DNA from: Thermincola carboxydiphila
Lineage (GTDB): Bacteria > Bacillota > Thermincolia > Thermincolales > UBA2595
Direction of reading: 5' to 3'
Assembly (NCBI GenBank): GCA_016841325.1
Contig: JAENZJ010000016.1
Coordinates: forward strand, 26,119-90,118
Length of the DNA: 64,000 nt
Shown: piece by piece, positions 35,089-44,185 of the stretch
How positions within the stretch are numbered: the first letter of the stretch is position 1
How the letters are laid out: every line of letters starts with the position of its first letter
Notes under the pieces: model-generated
Databases searched by the model: none
What the model saw: the letters and a program-made list of their open reading frames with translations, nothing else
What the model was told of the DNA's origin: nothing
Position numbers and translations under genes: made by a program

Positions 35089-36732
35089 CTACTTCTCCAA
35101 TTCCAGGATTTCCTGCATAATCTCCCTGAAGATCGGAGCAGCAGTCTGGCCTCCGCTCACCCCGTCCTTAACCATGACAGAAACCACAAAACGGGGATTA
35201 TTCAGGGGTGCATAGCCGCTAAACCAGGCATCAATATGTTCGTTTCCCGACTGTGCTGAGCCGGTCTTTCCCGCACTTCCGTAACCCTCTACCCATGCCT
35301 CTTTACCTGTGCCTTCCCGGGTTACCCTTTCCAGCATTCCCTGCAGTGTATATGCAGTAGCCTCCGATACGGCCCGCCTTTTTTTCCCCGGCTCAATAAA
35401 ACGCTCCACCAGGCCCTCATCGCTGACCACTGCCTTTACCAGTCTTGGTGGTGTATAAATCCCGCCTCCGGCAATCACATTCATCATTGCCGATACCTGG
35501 ATAACGCTGGCCTCTACAGGCCATTGTCCGAGGCTTGCATTCGTCAGATTGTACTTCTTCCCGATAAGACTCAACTGATCTCTTGTGTCAACATCCTGAT
35601 AACCTATTATATCTCCGGACCCAAAACCAAAACGCAGTGCATATTCCGTTAACTTTCCGGCACCCATTTCAAGTCCCAGCCTTGCAAAAACCGGATTACA
35701 TGAATAGGTAACCGCCTGGGAAAAGGTTAGCAGGCCATGGCCTTCTTTCCGGTAGCACTTTACTATGTCATCCTGTTCGCCGATACACAGGTATGTTTCC
35801 CCCGGTTCTGCAAATCCTTCTTCGAGGGCAGCGGCTGCAACAACCACCTTGAAAACCGACCCCGGCTGATATGGTAAAAGCCCATGATTGAGGTATGACT
35901 CCTCATGTTCTTTACGGGGGATTTCATCTCCAAGAAAATAATCAGGTCTGCTGGCCAGGGCCAGGATGTCACCTGTCCCTGCCTCCATTACAACAACCGC
36001 ACCCTCCCTGACCCCGGACCTGTCCATAACCCGCTCAACCACTCCCTGGATTTGCCTGTCAATAGTGAGGACGACATCTTTTCGTTGGCTGTCAACTGGG
36101 TTTTCCTCAATCCTCAGCCCCAATCCGCCAATAAGCCTGCCCCTGGCATCAACAAACACCCTTGCTGCAGACCTGGGGGCAGCGCCGTTTAAGTCACTGT
36201 CATAGACAGCTTCAATACCCATCTTCCCTTCCCAGGTTTCTTTGTTTTTGCCCACACCCAGGAAACCCAGCACATGCGCTCCCAGGGATGGTTTCCTTTC
36301 GCGTATTTTGGCCTTTACCACCATTATCCCGGGTAGTGCCAGGCTTTTCAGTTCACCAGCCTGGCTCGCAGTTAAATCCCTGGGAATCATCTTTGCTTTT
36401 GTGGTAAAATACCCAGCAGCCTGTGAAATGTCTATATTCAGCACTTCAGCCAGCAAGCCTATCTCCCTGTCCCTGTCCTCCACCTGCCACGGAAGTACAA
36501 TCACCCTTTCAGCCTCCCGATAACCAGTCAGGGGAATCATCTTCCGGTCAAGAATTTGCCCCCGCGGCGGTATTTCCAGTGATATCAGCTGTGTCTGCTG
36601 AGCCAGGGCCTGCCGGCTTAGCCGCGGTCCTTCATATATTTGTATATAGACCAGGTGAGCTGCCAGGCTGCAGAAAACCACAGCAAAACCACAAAACAAA
36701 AGAACGGTCCGTTTCCTGTTTCTGTTATCCAC
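35089..36732 (-). CDS. Class B penicillin-binding protein (PBP2/SpoVD-like transpeptidase)
   Basis: 547 residues from a GTG at 36732 after GGAGGGGAAATTT; the frame extends to 36822 but without a start signal. A membrane anchor (about 10-30), a PBP dimerisation region, then the transpeptidase domain with SVFK (from PGSVFKVV), SCN and KTGSAQ active-site motifs. It crosslinks peptidoglycan at the outer membrane face. No PASTA domain, unlike SpoVD, so it may be a shape, division or sporulation PBP. Alone between an araC-type gene and a divergent LysM gene. Confidence 0.92.
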   Translation of the reverse strand: MDNRNRKRTVLLFCGFAVVFCSLAAHLVYIQIYEGPRLSRQALAQQTQLISLEIPPRGQILDRKMIPLTGYREAERVIVLPWQVEDRDREIGLLAEVLNIDISQAAGYFTTKAKMIPRDLTASQAGELKSLALPGIMVVKAKIRERKPSLGAHVLGFLGVGKNKETWEGKMGIEAVYDSDLNGAAPRSAARVFVDARGRLIGGLGLRIEENPVDSQRKDVVLTIDRQIQGVVERVMDRSGVREGAVVVMEAGTGDILALASRPDYFLGDEIPRKEHEESYLNHGLLPYQPGSVFKVVVAAAALEEGFAEPGETYLCIGEQDDIVKCYRKEGHGLLTFSQAVTYSCNPVFARLGLEMGAGKLTEYALRFGFGSGDIIGYQDVDTRDQLSLIGKKYNLTNASLGQWPVEASVIQVSAMMNVIAGGGIYTPPRLVKAVVSDEGLVERFIEPGKKRRAVSEATAYTLQGMLERVTREGTGKEAWVEGYGSAGKTGSAQSGNEHIDAWFSGYAPLNNPRFVVSVMVKDGVSGGQTAAPIFREIMQEILELEK

Positions 36733-36900
36733 AAATTTCCCCTCCGGAATACCTGATATTCCGGCAACAATGCCGCTCCCACTAGCATAAACTCTGTGAA
36801 GAAATTTTATACAGGTCCGCACCGCTTAGCTCTGTTCATTTTAATGACACATCCATTAATTATGGGAATACGATAATAGTGAGAAAGGAGGACTGAACCC

Positions 36901-37791
36901 ATGCTATATTATGTACAACCGGGTGACACCCTTTGGAATATAGCCCGCCGCTTTAACACGACAGTAAGTGCCATTCTGGATGCCAATGTTATTTGTAATC
37001 CAAACCTTATTTTCACCGGCCAGCCCCTTATCATTCCCCGCCCTGGCCTGGAACTGCCCACTGCCGGAGCCGGGCCATATTATGTCGTCTTACCCGGTGA
37101 CTCCCTCTACTGCCTGGCCCGCCAACTGGGGACAACCGTTGCCGTCCTTGCAGGGATAAACTCCCTGGCTAACCCTGACCTTATATACTCCGGTTCAGAA
37201 CTGCTGATCATCCCGGATACCGTCCCTGACCCAGTCACCCTGAAGGCCGAGTGGGAAAGCACCGGAGGTTTCCCCTGTGAAGAAATCCCGGAATTCACCA
37301 TATATGGTATCTACTACCTGGGTACATTCCGCTGGGCTAGTCTGGGCCGGAGAGCGTTACCCTACCTTCTGGACTTACTAAACCATTCCTGTTACATTGT
37401 CCGCCTTTATACCCTGGAAGCCCTGGGCCGTATAGGAAGAAACTCCCAGGTCACCGTGGCCTTAACCCCGCTCCTGAATGACCCCAACCCCAGTGTTGCC
37501 AAACAGGCTGCATTTACTCTGCGGCGGATTTCCCTGGTGCAGAGTTATGGGAAAAGGGTTCACCTGTTAACCACAAACAATGAACTCATTACAAATTTGA
37601 ACACCGGTACACCTGTGGTCCCTATACCTGAGGGTACTGAAATCGTGGTGCTGAGGTGGCATATCCCCAGTCCAACCGGTGAGGAAGGCCCCAGAGGAGG
37701 GATCCAGATTTATGACCGTGTCCAGGTCGTGAATACAGGACAAATCGGTTACCTGCCCCGCTTTGGATTGGAGCAGCTGACCTTTATATGA
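36901..37791 (+). CDS. LysM-HEAT protein with C-terminal SH3-like region
   Basis: 296 residues without a signal peptide. Two LysM domains (2-46: YYVQPGDTLWNIARRFNTT; 60-105: YYVVLPGDSLYCLARQLGTT) are followed by HEAT/armadillo-like helices (about 145-210; LLDLLNHSCYIVRLYTLEALG). A final beta-rich region ends IYDRVQVVNTGQIGYLPR. LysM binds peptidoglycan; without export it resembles spore-coat LysM proteins made in the mother cell. AAAGGAGG precedes the ATG. The combination is unusual and its role is not known. Confidence 0.85.
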   Translation: MLYYVQPGDTLWNIARRFNTTVSAILDANVICNPNLIFTGQPLIIPRPGLELPTAGAGPYYVVLPGDSLYCLARQLGTTVAVLAGINSLANPDLIYSGSELLIIPDTVPDPVTLKAEWESTGGFPCEEIPEFTIYGIYYLGTFRWASLGRRALPYLLDLLNHSCYIVRLYTLEALGRIGRNSQVTVALTPLLNDPNPSVAKQAAFTLRRISLVQSYGKRVHLLTTNNELITNLNTGTPVVPIPEGTEIVVLRWHIPSPTGEEGPRGGIQIYDRVQVVNTGQIGYLPRFGLEQLTFI

Positions 37792-37993
37792 TACTCACAG
37801 GCCAGGGGAGGTTCTGCAGGATATCCATTACCTCAGCATAAGTCTCAGGGGTGACGTGGACGACCACCTCTCCTGTGCCCGGGTTTCCGGTACTGACTAT
37901 CCCCAGCCCGTCATATCCTTCCATAATATTATCCAGGAAAAATATGTTCCTGGGTTCCATTCTGATTTTAATCTGACACTTATCACCGGGCAA
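37784..37993 (-). CDS. DUF4911 family protein
   Basis: 69 residues from a TTG at 37993 (GGAG nine bases upstream); the ATG at 38014 would overlap the upstream gene. It resembles the small DUF4911 proteins often found beside U32 peptidase genes in Peptococcaceae: an alpha/beta fold with KIRMEPRNIFFLDNIMEGYD and GEVVVHVTPE. Function unknown; the constant neighbour suggests a role in tRNA uridine hydroxylation. Its end overlaps the convergent LysM gene by eight bases. Confidence 0.75.
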   Translation of the reverse strand: MPGDKCQIKIRMEPRNIFFLDNIMEGYDGLGIVSTGNPGTGEVVVHVTPETYAEVMDILQNLPWPVSII

Positions 37994-37994
37994 C

Positions 37995-39242
37995 TTAATC
38001 CCACTCCTGTTCATTTACGGTTTCTGCCTTTTTCCGCCGCAGCATATCCAGCGGCTTGACCGGTTTACCGACTGGAATTTTAACTGTCTGCTGCGGATGT
38101 GGCGCACTGTCAATAGCGTTTCCATCACCATCAGACATCCGTGCCACTCTTTGGTAAAATATCTCTGTTTCCGGCCCTGTTATTTCCAGCAGGTCCCCGA
38201 CAGCAAACCTGTTACGCTGTTCAATGACAGCCTCTCCTGTTTCCGCATCATATTCCCTGACTATACCGACAAAGTCATAATCCCTGCGGTACTTTGAAGT
38301 ATCGGTTTTTTCTCCGCGCAGGTTCTCCCGGCCAAAGAAAAACCCTGTTGTATATTCCCTGTGGCTCACCTTCCGAATTTCCTCCATCCATCGGGAGTCA
38401 AAAGCATAACCACCCGGGTTGGCAAAATATGTATCGATGGCCTTTCGGTAAGCACCGACAACTGTTGCCACATAGTGGACACTTTTCATCCGGCCCTCGA
38501 TCTTAAAACTGTCAACCCCTGCCAGGATCAACTCAGGAATATGTTCTATCATGCAAAGGTCCATGGAATTAAACACATAAGACCCCAGGCTGTCTTCTTC
38601 TACCGGAAAATACTGCCCGGGCCTTTTTTCCTCCACAAGGGCATATTTCCACCTGCATGGCTGGGCACATTCCCCCAGATTGGCCGAGCGTCCTGTCATT
38701 AAACTGCTTAGCAGACACCTGCCGGAATAGGATATACACATAGCGCCATGCACAAAGACTTCCAGTTCTGTATTTACTCTTTCCTTTATTTCCCTTATCT
38801 CCTTAAGAGACAGTTCCCGCGCCATGACTATGCGTTCTGCCCCCTGACCGGACCAGAACTTAACAGATGCCCAATTGGTAGTATTTGCCTGGGTACTGAT
38901 ATGAACCGGAAGTCCGGGAACGACCTCTCTGGCAACAGCCAAAATCCCGGGATCAGATACAATAATTGCATCTGCATCCAGTTCTGCAACTTCCTTAAGA
39001 TACTCCGGCAGGTGCTCAAGGTGCCGGTTATGGGCAAAAATGTTCACCGTGACATAGACCCTGGCTCCTTGGTCATGGGCATACTTAATTCCCCTGCCCA
39101 TGTCATCAGGGGTGAAGTTACCGGCGGCAGCCCTCAGGCCAAATTCCCTGCCTCCAATGTATACTGCATCAGCCCCGTACCGGATTGCCATGACCAGCTT
39201 GTCCAGGTCTCCGGCAGGGGCCAGAAGTTCAGGTTTATTCAA
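37995..39242 (-). CDS. trhP: U32-family protein, tRNA uridine 5-hydroxylation (TrhP/YrrO-like)
   Basis: 415 residues from a TTG at 39242 giving MNKPELLAPAGDLDKL, eight bases after GGAG. It has the U32 signature EVFVHGAMCISYSGRCLLSS and further Cys (NLGECAQPCRW) that hold an iron-sulfur cluster. TrhP uses prephenate to hydroxylate U34 of tRNAs, so it depends on the chorismate pathway. It lies just after trmR, the methyltransferase that uses its product. B. subtilis has two such genes (yrrN, yrrO); here only one is present. Confidence 0.9.
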   Translation of the reverse strand: MNKPELLAPAGDLDKLVMAIRYGADAVYIGGREFGLRAAAGNFTPDDMGRGIKYAHDQGARVYVTVNIFAHNRHLEHLPEYLKEVAELDADAIIVSDPGILAVAREVVPGLPVHISTQANTTNWASVKFWSGQGAERIVMARELSLKEIREIKERVNTELEVFVHGAMCISYSGRCLLSSLMTGRSANLGECAQPCRWKYALVEEKRPGQYFPVEEDSLGSYVFNSMDLCMIEHIPELILAGVDSFKIEGRMKSVHYVATVVGAYRKAIDTYFANPGGYAFDSRWMEEIRKVSHREYTTGFFFGRENLRGEKTDTSKYRRDYDFVGIVREYDAETGEAVIEQRNRFAVGDLLEITGPETEIFYQRVARMSDGDGNAIDSAPHPQQTVKIPVGKPVKPLDMLRRKKAETVNEQEWD

Positions 39243-39258
39243 TTCATTCACTCCAAAT

Positions 39259-39909
39259 TCATTTTTTCAGGCTGACAGCGAGACCGTCCCCAAAAGGTAC
39301 TATGGTGGTTTCCATCCCCGGATGTGTTGTAATCATCCTCAGGTAATCCCTCAGGCGGCGCACCGCGGTTTTCTGACGGTGCCGCAGTTCCTCGTCCGGA
39401 ACCACAACTTTACCTTCTGCCAGGACATTGTCTGATACCAGGAGTCCGCCCTCTTTCAGCCTGGGGAACAGTTCCCCGAAAAACCAGCCATACTGGCCCT
39501 TTGCCGCATCAATAAAAACAAAATCATAGTTGTCCTTTAAATAGGGAACAATATCCACCGCATGTCCTTTGAGGAGGGTAATCTTATCCTCCATCCCGGC
39601 CCGGCGGATATTTTCGGCAGCAGCCGCCGCCCGCCGCTCATTAATTTCGATAGTGGTGACATGCCCCCCACGCGGCGCTACCGCCCAAGCCAGCCAGATA
39701 GTGGAATACGCGATTGCCGTTCCGATTTCCAGCACATCCCTGGCCTGGCTCAGGTGAATCAGGGTAGTCAGGAACTGGGCAACCTCAGGAGGAATGATAG
39801 AGACATGGTTTTCCTGTGCATATCTTTCCATCTCCATCATATATTCCGGTCTATGTGGTGCCAATCCCCTGATGTATTCTTCAATTAGCGGGTTTATTAT
39901 ACCAACCAT
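39259..39909 (-). CDS. trmR: tRNA 5-hydroxyuridine methyltransferase TrmR (YrrM-like)
   Basis: 216-residue class I AdoMet methyltransferase from the ATG at 39909 (GGAGGGTGGCA upstream). The frame extends upstream to 40050 over the mltG end but without a start signal. Motifs: VLEIGTAIAYSTIWLA (AdoMet), TTIEINERRAAAAAENI, and the metal site DFVFIDAAKGQYGWFF with LLVSDNVL. It methylates ho5U34 to mo5U34. Overlap with context yrrL-yrrM-yrrO supports the call. Confidence 0.9.
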   Translation of the reverse strand: MVGIINPLIEEYIRGLAPHRPEYMMEMERYAQENHVSIIPPEVAQFLTTLIHLSQARDVLEIGTAIAYSTIWLAWAVAPRGGHVTTIEINERRAAAAAENIRRAGMEDKITLLKGHAVDIVPYLKDNYDFVFIDAAKGQYGWFFGELFPRLKEGGLLVSDNVLAEGKVVVPDEELRHRQKTAVRRLRDYLRMITTHPGMETTIVPFGDGLAVSLKK

Positions 39910-39934
39910 TGCCACCCTCCGGGCCTGATTGTAT

Positions 39935-40966
39935 TTATGGTATTTCCAGACTGTCCAGGTAAATTTCCTTGTTGCGGTTGTGTTCACTGAGTGTTCTGCT
40001 GAAGACATGCCTGCCATCTTTAGAAACAACAAAAAACAGGAAATCCACATCAGCCGGATTGACCGCCGCTTTCAGGGAAGCGCTTCCCGGAGAGGCAATG
40101 GGTCCCGGCGGAAGACCGGAAACTTTGTATGTATTATAGGGTGAGTCAATCTCCAGGTCCTTATTCAGCAGGCGTGGTTTTTGTTCCCCGAGGGCGAACT
40201 GCACAGTTGCACAGGATTCAAGTCTCCAGCCCTTTTTCAGCCTGTTCAAAAACACAGCAGCAACCTTGGGCCTTTCTTCATCTTTTTGGGCCTCACGTTC
40301 CACAATTGACGCCAGGGTCACCGCCTCATGAACCGTCAGCCCTGTTTTGGCGGCATTTGCCTTAAATTCAGGAGTGAGTTCCCTGGCAAAACGATCCAGC
40401 ATCATCCCGATAATTTCTCTTTCCGTGGTTTCCCTGGTAATCCTGTATGTGTCGGGAAAAAGATACCCCTCCAGCTTACCCGGCCCTTTGGGAATCCCTT
40501 TGAGAAAGCCATGTTCAAAATCACCGGTGGCAGCAATCTCCAGGAACTTGTCCCGGTTGGCGATGTTCATCTTATCCAGACGGTCTGCAATCTGCATAAG
40601 ATTGTAACCCTCGGGGATGGTAAAAGATATAGAAACAGTCTCCCCTTTTACCAGCCGGTCAACAATCTCCGGAACCGCCATCCCTGTATTTAGGCTGAAT
40701 TCTCCGGCCTTAAGACTGCCGTCAAGCCCTTGATAAGCTGTATAAATCCTAAAGGCACCGGTACTCCTGATAAGGCCCTGTTCCTTAAGAATATTTGCTA
40801 TCCCCACAGTACTGGCGCCCTGAGGGACAACCAGTGTCACCTCGTCTGCGGTACCGGAAATAGCAGGGGGCTGCAACAATTGCTGGAACCTAAAATAAGC
40901 TAAAAATAGTCCTGCAGATAACAGCAGCCCGAGAACAATAAGTATTATAAAAATTTTACGTCCCAT
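39935..40966 (-). CDS. mltG: Endolytic murein transglycosylase MltG (YrrL)
   Basis: 343 residues from the ATG at 40966 (AGGGAAGGGACAGGC before it); a TTG at 41005 is the alternative. One membrane anchor (about 5-25), a LysM-like subdomain, then the YceG catalytic domain with LEGYLFPDTY and the catalytic Glu in TLASIVEREAQKDEERP. It cuts nascent glycan strands to set chain length. Part of the conserved ruvX-yrzB-mltG-trmR block. Confidence 0.94.
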   Translation of the reverse strand: MGRKIFIILIVLGLLLSAGLFLAYFRFQQLLQPPAISGTADEVTLVVPQGASTVGIANILKEQGLIRSTGAFRIYTAYQGLDGSLKAGEFSLNTGMAVPEIVDRLVKGETVSISFTIPEGYNLMQIADRLDKMNIANRDKFLEIAATGDFEHGFLKGIPKGPGKLEGYLFPDTYRITRETTEREIIGMMLDRFARELTPEFKANAAKTGLTVHEAVTLASIVEREAQKDEERPKVAAVFLNRLKKGWRLESCATVQFALGEQKPRLLNKDLEIDSPYNTYKVSGLPPGPIASPGSASLKAAVNPADVDFLFFVVSKDGRHVFSRTLSEHNRNKEIYLDSLEIP

Positions 40967-41106
40967 GCCTGTCCCTTCCCTGGCCGCAGAAATGCCTGTT
41001 TCCAATATTTATCACTTCTTTCAGACAATAATATGCCAATGATATATTTCTACACTATTATACAACTTTCAGGGAGTTGGGACAACTGGTCTCATTTTTT
41101 GCTGTA

Positions 41107-41169
41107 GGCAGGGGCAGAATTGATGTTCCCGAAGATTAAGTAATTCAGGCCCATGACCCACCCCTGCCG
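41107..41169. other. Long-range stem between the GTPase gene and mltG
   Basis: GGCAGGGG (41107-41114) is complementary to CCCCTGCC (41162-41169), enclosing about 47 bases. There is no T run on either side, so termination is doubtful. The rest of this 190-base gap shows nothing I recognise. Confidence 0.3.
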
Positions 41170-41196
41170 TATATTATTCTGATCTCACTCCTCCGA

Positions 41197-41940
41197 TTAC
41201 CCGCTGCGGGCCGGTTTTTTCCTTTCCCGTTCCTCATTTTCCAGAAGCCTGACAGGGTCTGCCAGTCTCTTCAGCACTTCGTCTAATACAAGGTCCATAT
41301 GGACCCCCTGGGTGGCAACTACGGGAATAATCGGTTTATACCTGTAAATCCTCTTCAGCAGTTTGATTGTTGTAGTGGCAACATCCCGTGCAGTTTCATC
41401 AATCTTGGTAATTACTAGGATATCAGCTTCATCAAGCAGGGTATTGCCCTGTTCCATGATGATTTCCGACTTAATTCCTGCCGGGACGACACTTACCAAA
41501 ATATCTCCCAGACGCCTGGTTTCCTCGGATTTATACCCGTCATTTATGCCCACTGCCTCTATTAATATGACATCGGGAATTGCAGATACCGGTGGAATAT
41601 CTTCCTGGTACAGATGGCCCAAATCCAGTACTGACCTAACCTTGTTAAGTTCCTCCAACGCCTTTTTGGCGTGCTGGATCAGTGAATTCCTTTCTTTTAT
41701 CAGATTGATGGCATTTCTGACAACCCTGTCAATATCAGTAATCACATCATGTCCGGATTCAGGTATGGCAATAGTCAGATAAGTTGCCTCAATACCTTTC
41801 AAGAGGTATGGTTTCTCATCCTGAACCCCTGAACCGACAGCCAGGGGCTGATAGTCTTTTGACTTCAGTCCCTTATATATCTCCCCGAGGATTGTTGACT
41901 TACCGGAATCATTCCGCCCGGCAATCACTATTTTCTTCAT
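41197..41940 (-). CDS. Orphan P-loop GTPase
   Basis: 247 residues. Walker A is GRNDSGKST at about 8-16, a Walker B-like DVILIEAVGIND stands near 122, and the guanine-specificity motif is ITKID near 180. The order fits SIMIBI-class GTPases such as HypB, UreG or MeaB, which insert metals or cobalamin, but the metal-binding cysteines of HypB are absent. It has its own position between vanW's terminator and mltG, in a place where other Firmicutes have no gene. Function unknown. Confidence 0.75.
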   Translation of the reverse strand: MKKIVIAGRNDSGKSTILGEIYKGLKSKDYQPLAVGSGVQDEKPYLLKGIEATYLTIAIPESGHDVITDIDRVVRNAINLIKERNSLIQHAKKALEELNKVRSVLDLGHLYQEDIPPVSAIPDVILIEAVGINDGYKSEETRRLGDILVSVVPAGIKSEIIMEQGNTLLDEADILVITKIDETARDVATTTIKLLKRIYRYKPIIPVVATQGVHMDLVLDEVLKRLADPVRLLENEERERKKPARSG

Positions 41941-42017
41941 TTTTTCTCCCCTTTCAAAGTTCTTGTCTCCACCAGACCCATCAATAATATATATGCAAAA
42001 TATCTCTAATCTTGACG

Positions 42018-42047
42018 TAAAAAAACAACGGTTACGTGAACCGTTGT
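42018..42047 (-). terminator. Terminator of the VanW-family gene
   Basis: ACAACGGTT, loop of five, AACCGTTGT, then TTTTTTT on the minus strand: a textbook intrinsic terminator 44 bases after the vanW stop. Confidence 0.92.
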
Positions 42048-42090
42048 CTATAAATCAATAAACCTGTTAAATTTTATTGCGTAACATTTA

Positions 42091-43716
42091 TCATGGTTTT
42101 GGAGGTATGGTAACAGGCCTCTGGAAATAGTCTTCCCCAGGGTCTGATGTATCCTCCGGCGGGCTTGTCTCTCCGGGTGGGGTCGTTTTTTCCGGTTGGG
42201 TTGCTTCTTCCGGTGGGTTTGTGTCTCCCGGATGGTTTGCATCCTCCGGGGGTATATTCACTTCCGGTGGAGTTGACCCCGCCGGAGGGTCGGCTACCGA
42301 CGGGGGATTATCATCTTCAGGCAGCCGGGTCCCCCCTCCGGATGGAACACCAGTACCCGGCGCCCCCTGGACCGGTTTTACCCCGACATTAACCACCTGG
42401 TCCAAAGGTTTATAGTAGCTGGAGGGTAATTGTTTTGTCTCTATAAGCCTGTTACCTTCATATACCATCATTTTGGAAACAACCCGGTAACCGTTTTGTC
42501 CCTTGTTGGCAACAACCTGCTGACCTTTTGGCAGTGTGGGGTCATTTTTATATGCAATTTTAAAGGGGTATTCTTTAATCACATTATTTATAATCCTGAC
42601 ATTCCTTTTCAGAGCAGTATCCCCGAAAAGTTTGAAGGTAACCGTATTCCTTGTCATCACTGTTTTTATAATTACAGCACATGGCAGATTATTGGTAAAC
42701 TTGAGGTCCTTGGCGCCGTAGACCACAGCCGCGTCCTGCCCCATAGGGACATAGGTGACCACCAGTGAGTGGTTATGCCTTTCCTTAACCTCGATTCCGG
42801 CGCGCAACAGGGCATTGTAAAGTGTGGAAGAAACCTGGCATACTCCCCCGCCGAGCCCGTCAATAAACTCATTATTCAGGATAATTTTGGCGTTTTTATA
42901 TCCCGCCTCCTGGCTCCTGGGTCCTACGACTTCATTAAATGAAAAAGCCTCCCCCGGTTTAATCATCTTTCCGTCCAGGGCCATGGCGGCAACCCTGACA
43001 TTCTCCGACCTGTTTGTGTTTTCAGCATTAAACCTGGTGGTAAACTCAGCAAGGACACCGTTTATCCTTAGATTTTTGATGTCTTCAGTAGTCTGTGACG
43101 GATTGACCTCCACCAGGCTGACATTTATCTCAGGATTAAGGTCGTCCCGAAAAATGGGTTCCAGTTGTTCAAAAGCACCCTCAAAATCTATTTCGGTCCC
43201 TTTGGTACCTTCCACTATTTCAACAGTATCCTGTGGAGTAATAACCAGCCTGGCATCCCTTGGGGGTACCCTTACCTCCCTGGTTATATCATTAAGGCTG
43301 TTCCTGAACTTTTCTTTGGAGAAGGTGACTTTAAAAGGGATCTTCCTGCCGTTTTGAGCCACTGCCTTGCGTTCCTGCCACTGCTGCAGAAAACTTCCGG
43401 TCCGGCCCACTGACCATGCTTCCTGTACTATGTTATCGGTATCAGCCTGCAGTCCTGTGTCAGATACCCTTATCCTCCCGCTGCCGCCGTCAAAATGCAC
43501 TGTAATGTATTTGCCCTGCAGTGAGCCTACATAATCTTCGACTGCATCTGCGGCCTGATTTTTGGTCAGGTTACCCAGGCTGACCCCCTTCAGAGTTACT
43601 CCGGGAAATATCCGGTTACTGTTCCCGGTAACTTCGATAAATGTAATAAAGGAAACCACAGCAGAAATTGACAGTAGTACAACTATCAGAATGACTGTTT
43701 TTACATATTTGGTCAT
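42091..43716 (-). CDS. VanW-family surface protein with proline-rich tail
   Basis: 541 residues from the ATG at 43716 (GAGGTG upstream). N-terminal anchor (about 7-28), a PG-binding-4-like region (about 35-220), the VanW domain (about 230-370; GEAFSFNEVVGPRSQEAGY, GGGVCQVSSTLYNALL), a G5-like strand region, and a 90-residue Pro/Glu/Asp/Thr tail with repeats such as PPEDANHPGDTNPPEEAT. VanW proteins are common in Clostridia envelopes; despite the name they do not by themselves give glycopeptide resistance. The tail probably spans the wall. Confidence 0.88.
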   Translation of the reverse strand: MTKYVKTVILIVVLLSISAVVSFITFIEVTGNSNRIFPGVTLKGVSLGNLTKNQAADAVEDYVGSLQGKYITVHFDGGSGRIRVSDTGLQADTDNIVQEAWSVGRTGSFLQQWQERKAVAQNGRKIPFKVTFSKEKFRNSLNDITREVRVPPRDARLVITPQDTVEIVEGTKGTEIDFEGAFEQLEPIFRDDLNPEINVSLVEVNPSQTTEDIKNLRINGVLAEFTTRFNAENTNRSENVRVAAMALDGKMIKPGEAFSFNEVVGPRSQEAGYKNAKIILNNEFIDGLGGGVCQVSSTLYNALLRAGIEVKERHNHSLVVTYVPMGQDAAVVYGAKDLKFTNNLPCAVIIKTVMTRNTVTFKLFGDTALKRNVRIINNVIKEYPFKIAYKNDPTLPKGQQVVANKGQNGYRVVSKMMVYEGNRLIETKQLPSSYYKPLDQVVNVGVKPVQGAPGTGVPSGGGTRLPEDDNPPSVADPPAGSTPPEVNIPPEDANHPGDTNPPEEATQPEKTTPPGETSPPEDTSDPGEDYFQRPVTIPPKP

Positions 43717-43810
43717 CTTAACACCTCGTATTTTGCCATTCAAATTGTTTCTAAGATATAGATATATTAGACAATCTTACATTTAATTCCTCTACACTTT
43801 CCCAAAGAAC

Positions 43811-43841
43811 AAAAAAAAAGAGGAAGCATTTATGCTTCCTC
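43811..43841 (-). terminator. Terminator overlapping the yrzB stop codon
   Basis: GAGGAAGCAT and ATGCTTCCTC form a 10-bp stem with a two-base loop in the simplest drawing, followed by TTTTTTTTT. The last codons and the TAA of yrzB form the first arm. Confidence 0.92.
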
Positions 43842-44102
43842 TTCCTCAATCATTGACGCCCACGTATCAGCGACTTTTTCCCATTCTTCGTCATCTTCAA
43901 TGTCCACGAGGATTTCGTTGCCTTCATCATCCTTGTCAATTCTGAGAATTATGGCTTCGCCGCCCTCTTCATCGTCTCCTTCTTCCACAGGAAGCAGGAT
44001 TGCATATTCAGAACCGTCCATTTCAATAAGGTCAATCACCGAAAATTCGTGTTCATTGCCTTCTTCATCTGTCAGCATGAGTACTTCAGTCTCTTCAGTC
44101 AT
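43830..44102 (-). CDS. yrzB: DUF1292 family protein (YrzB)
   Basis: 90-residue, very acidic protein (MTEETEVLMLTDEEGNEHEF) typical of DUF1292: beta strands with DEEGNEILVDIEDDEEW. Function unknown. It lies between ruvX and mltG as in B. subtilis, with a dedicated terminator at its end, so vanW is transcribed separately. Confidence 0.93.
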   Translation of the reverse strand: MTEETEVLMLTDEEGNEHEFSVIDLIEMDGSEYAILLPVEEGDDEEGGEAIILRIDKDDEGNEILVDIEDDEEWEKVADTWASMIEEEEA

Positions 44103-44185
44103 TTCATCACCTCATAATTTAATTCAGTATATGTATTGTATATTACCAAACATTGGTTGTCAACCAAAAACAACCCATTTATATT

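Noticed and set aside
42091..43716. VanW as a vancomycin resistance gene
   Set aside because: No vanHAX or vanRS genes are nearby, and VanW-domain proteins are common envelope proteins in Clostridia.
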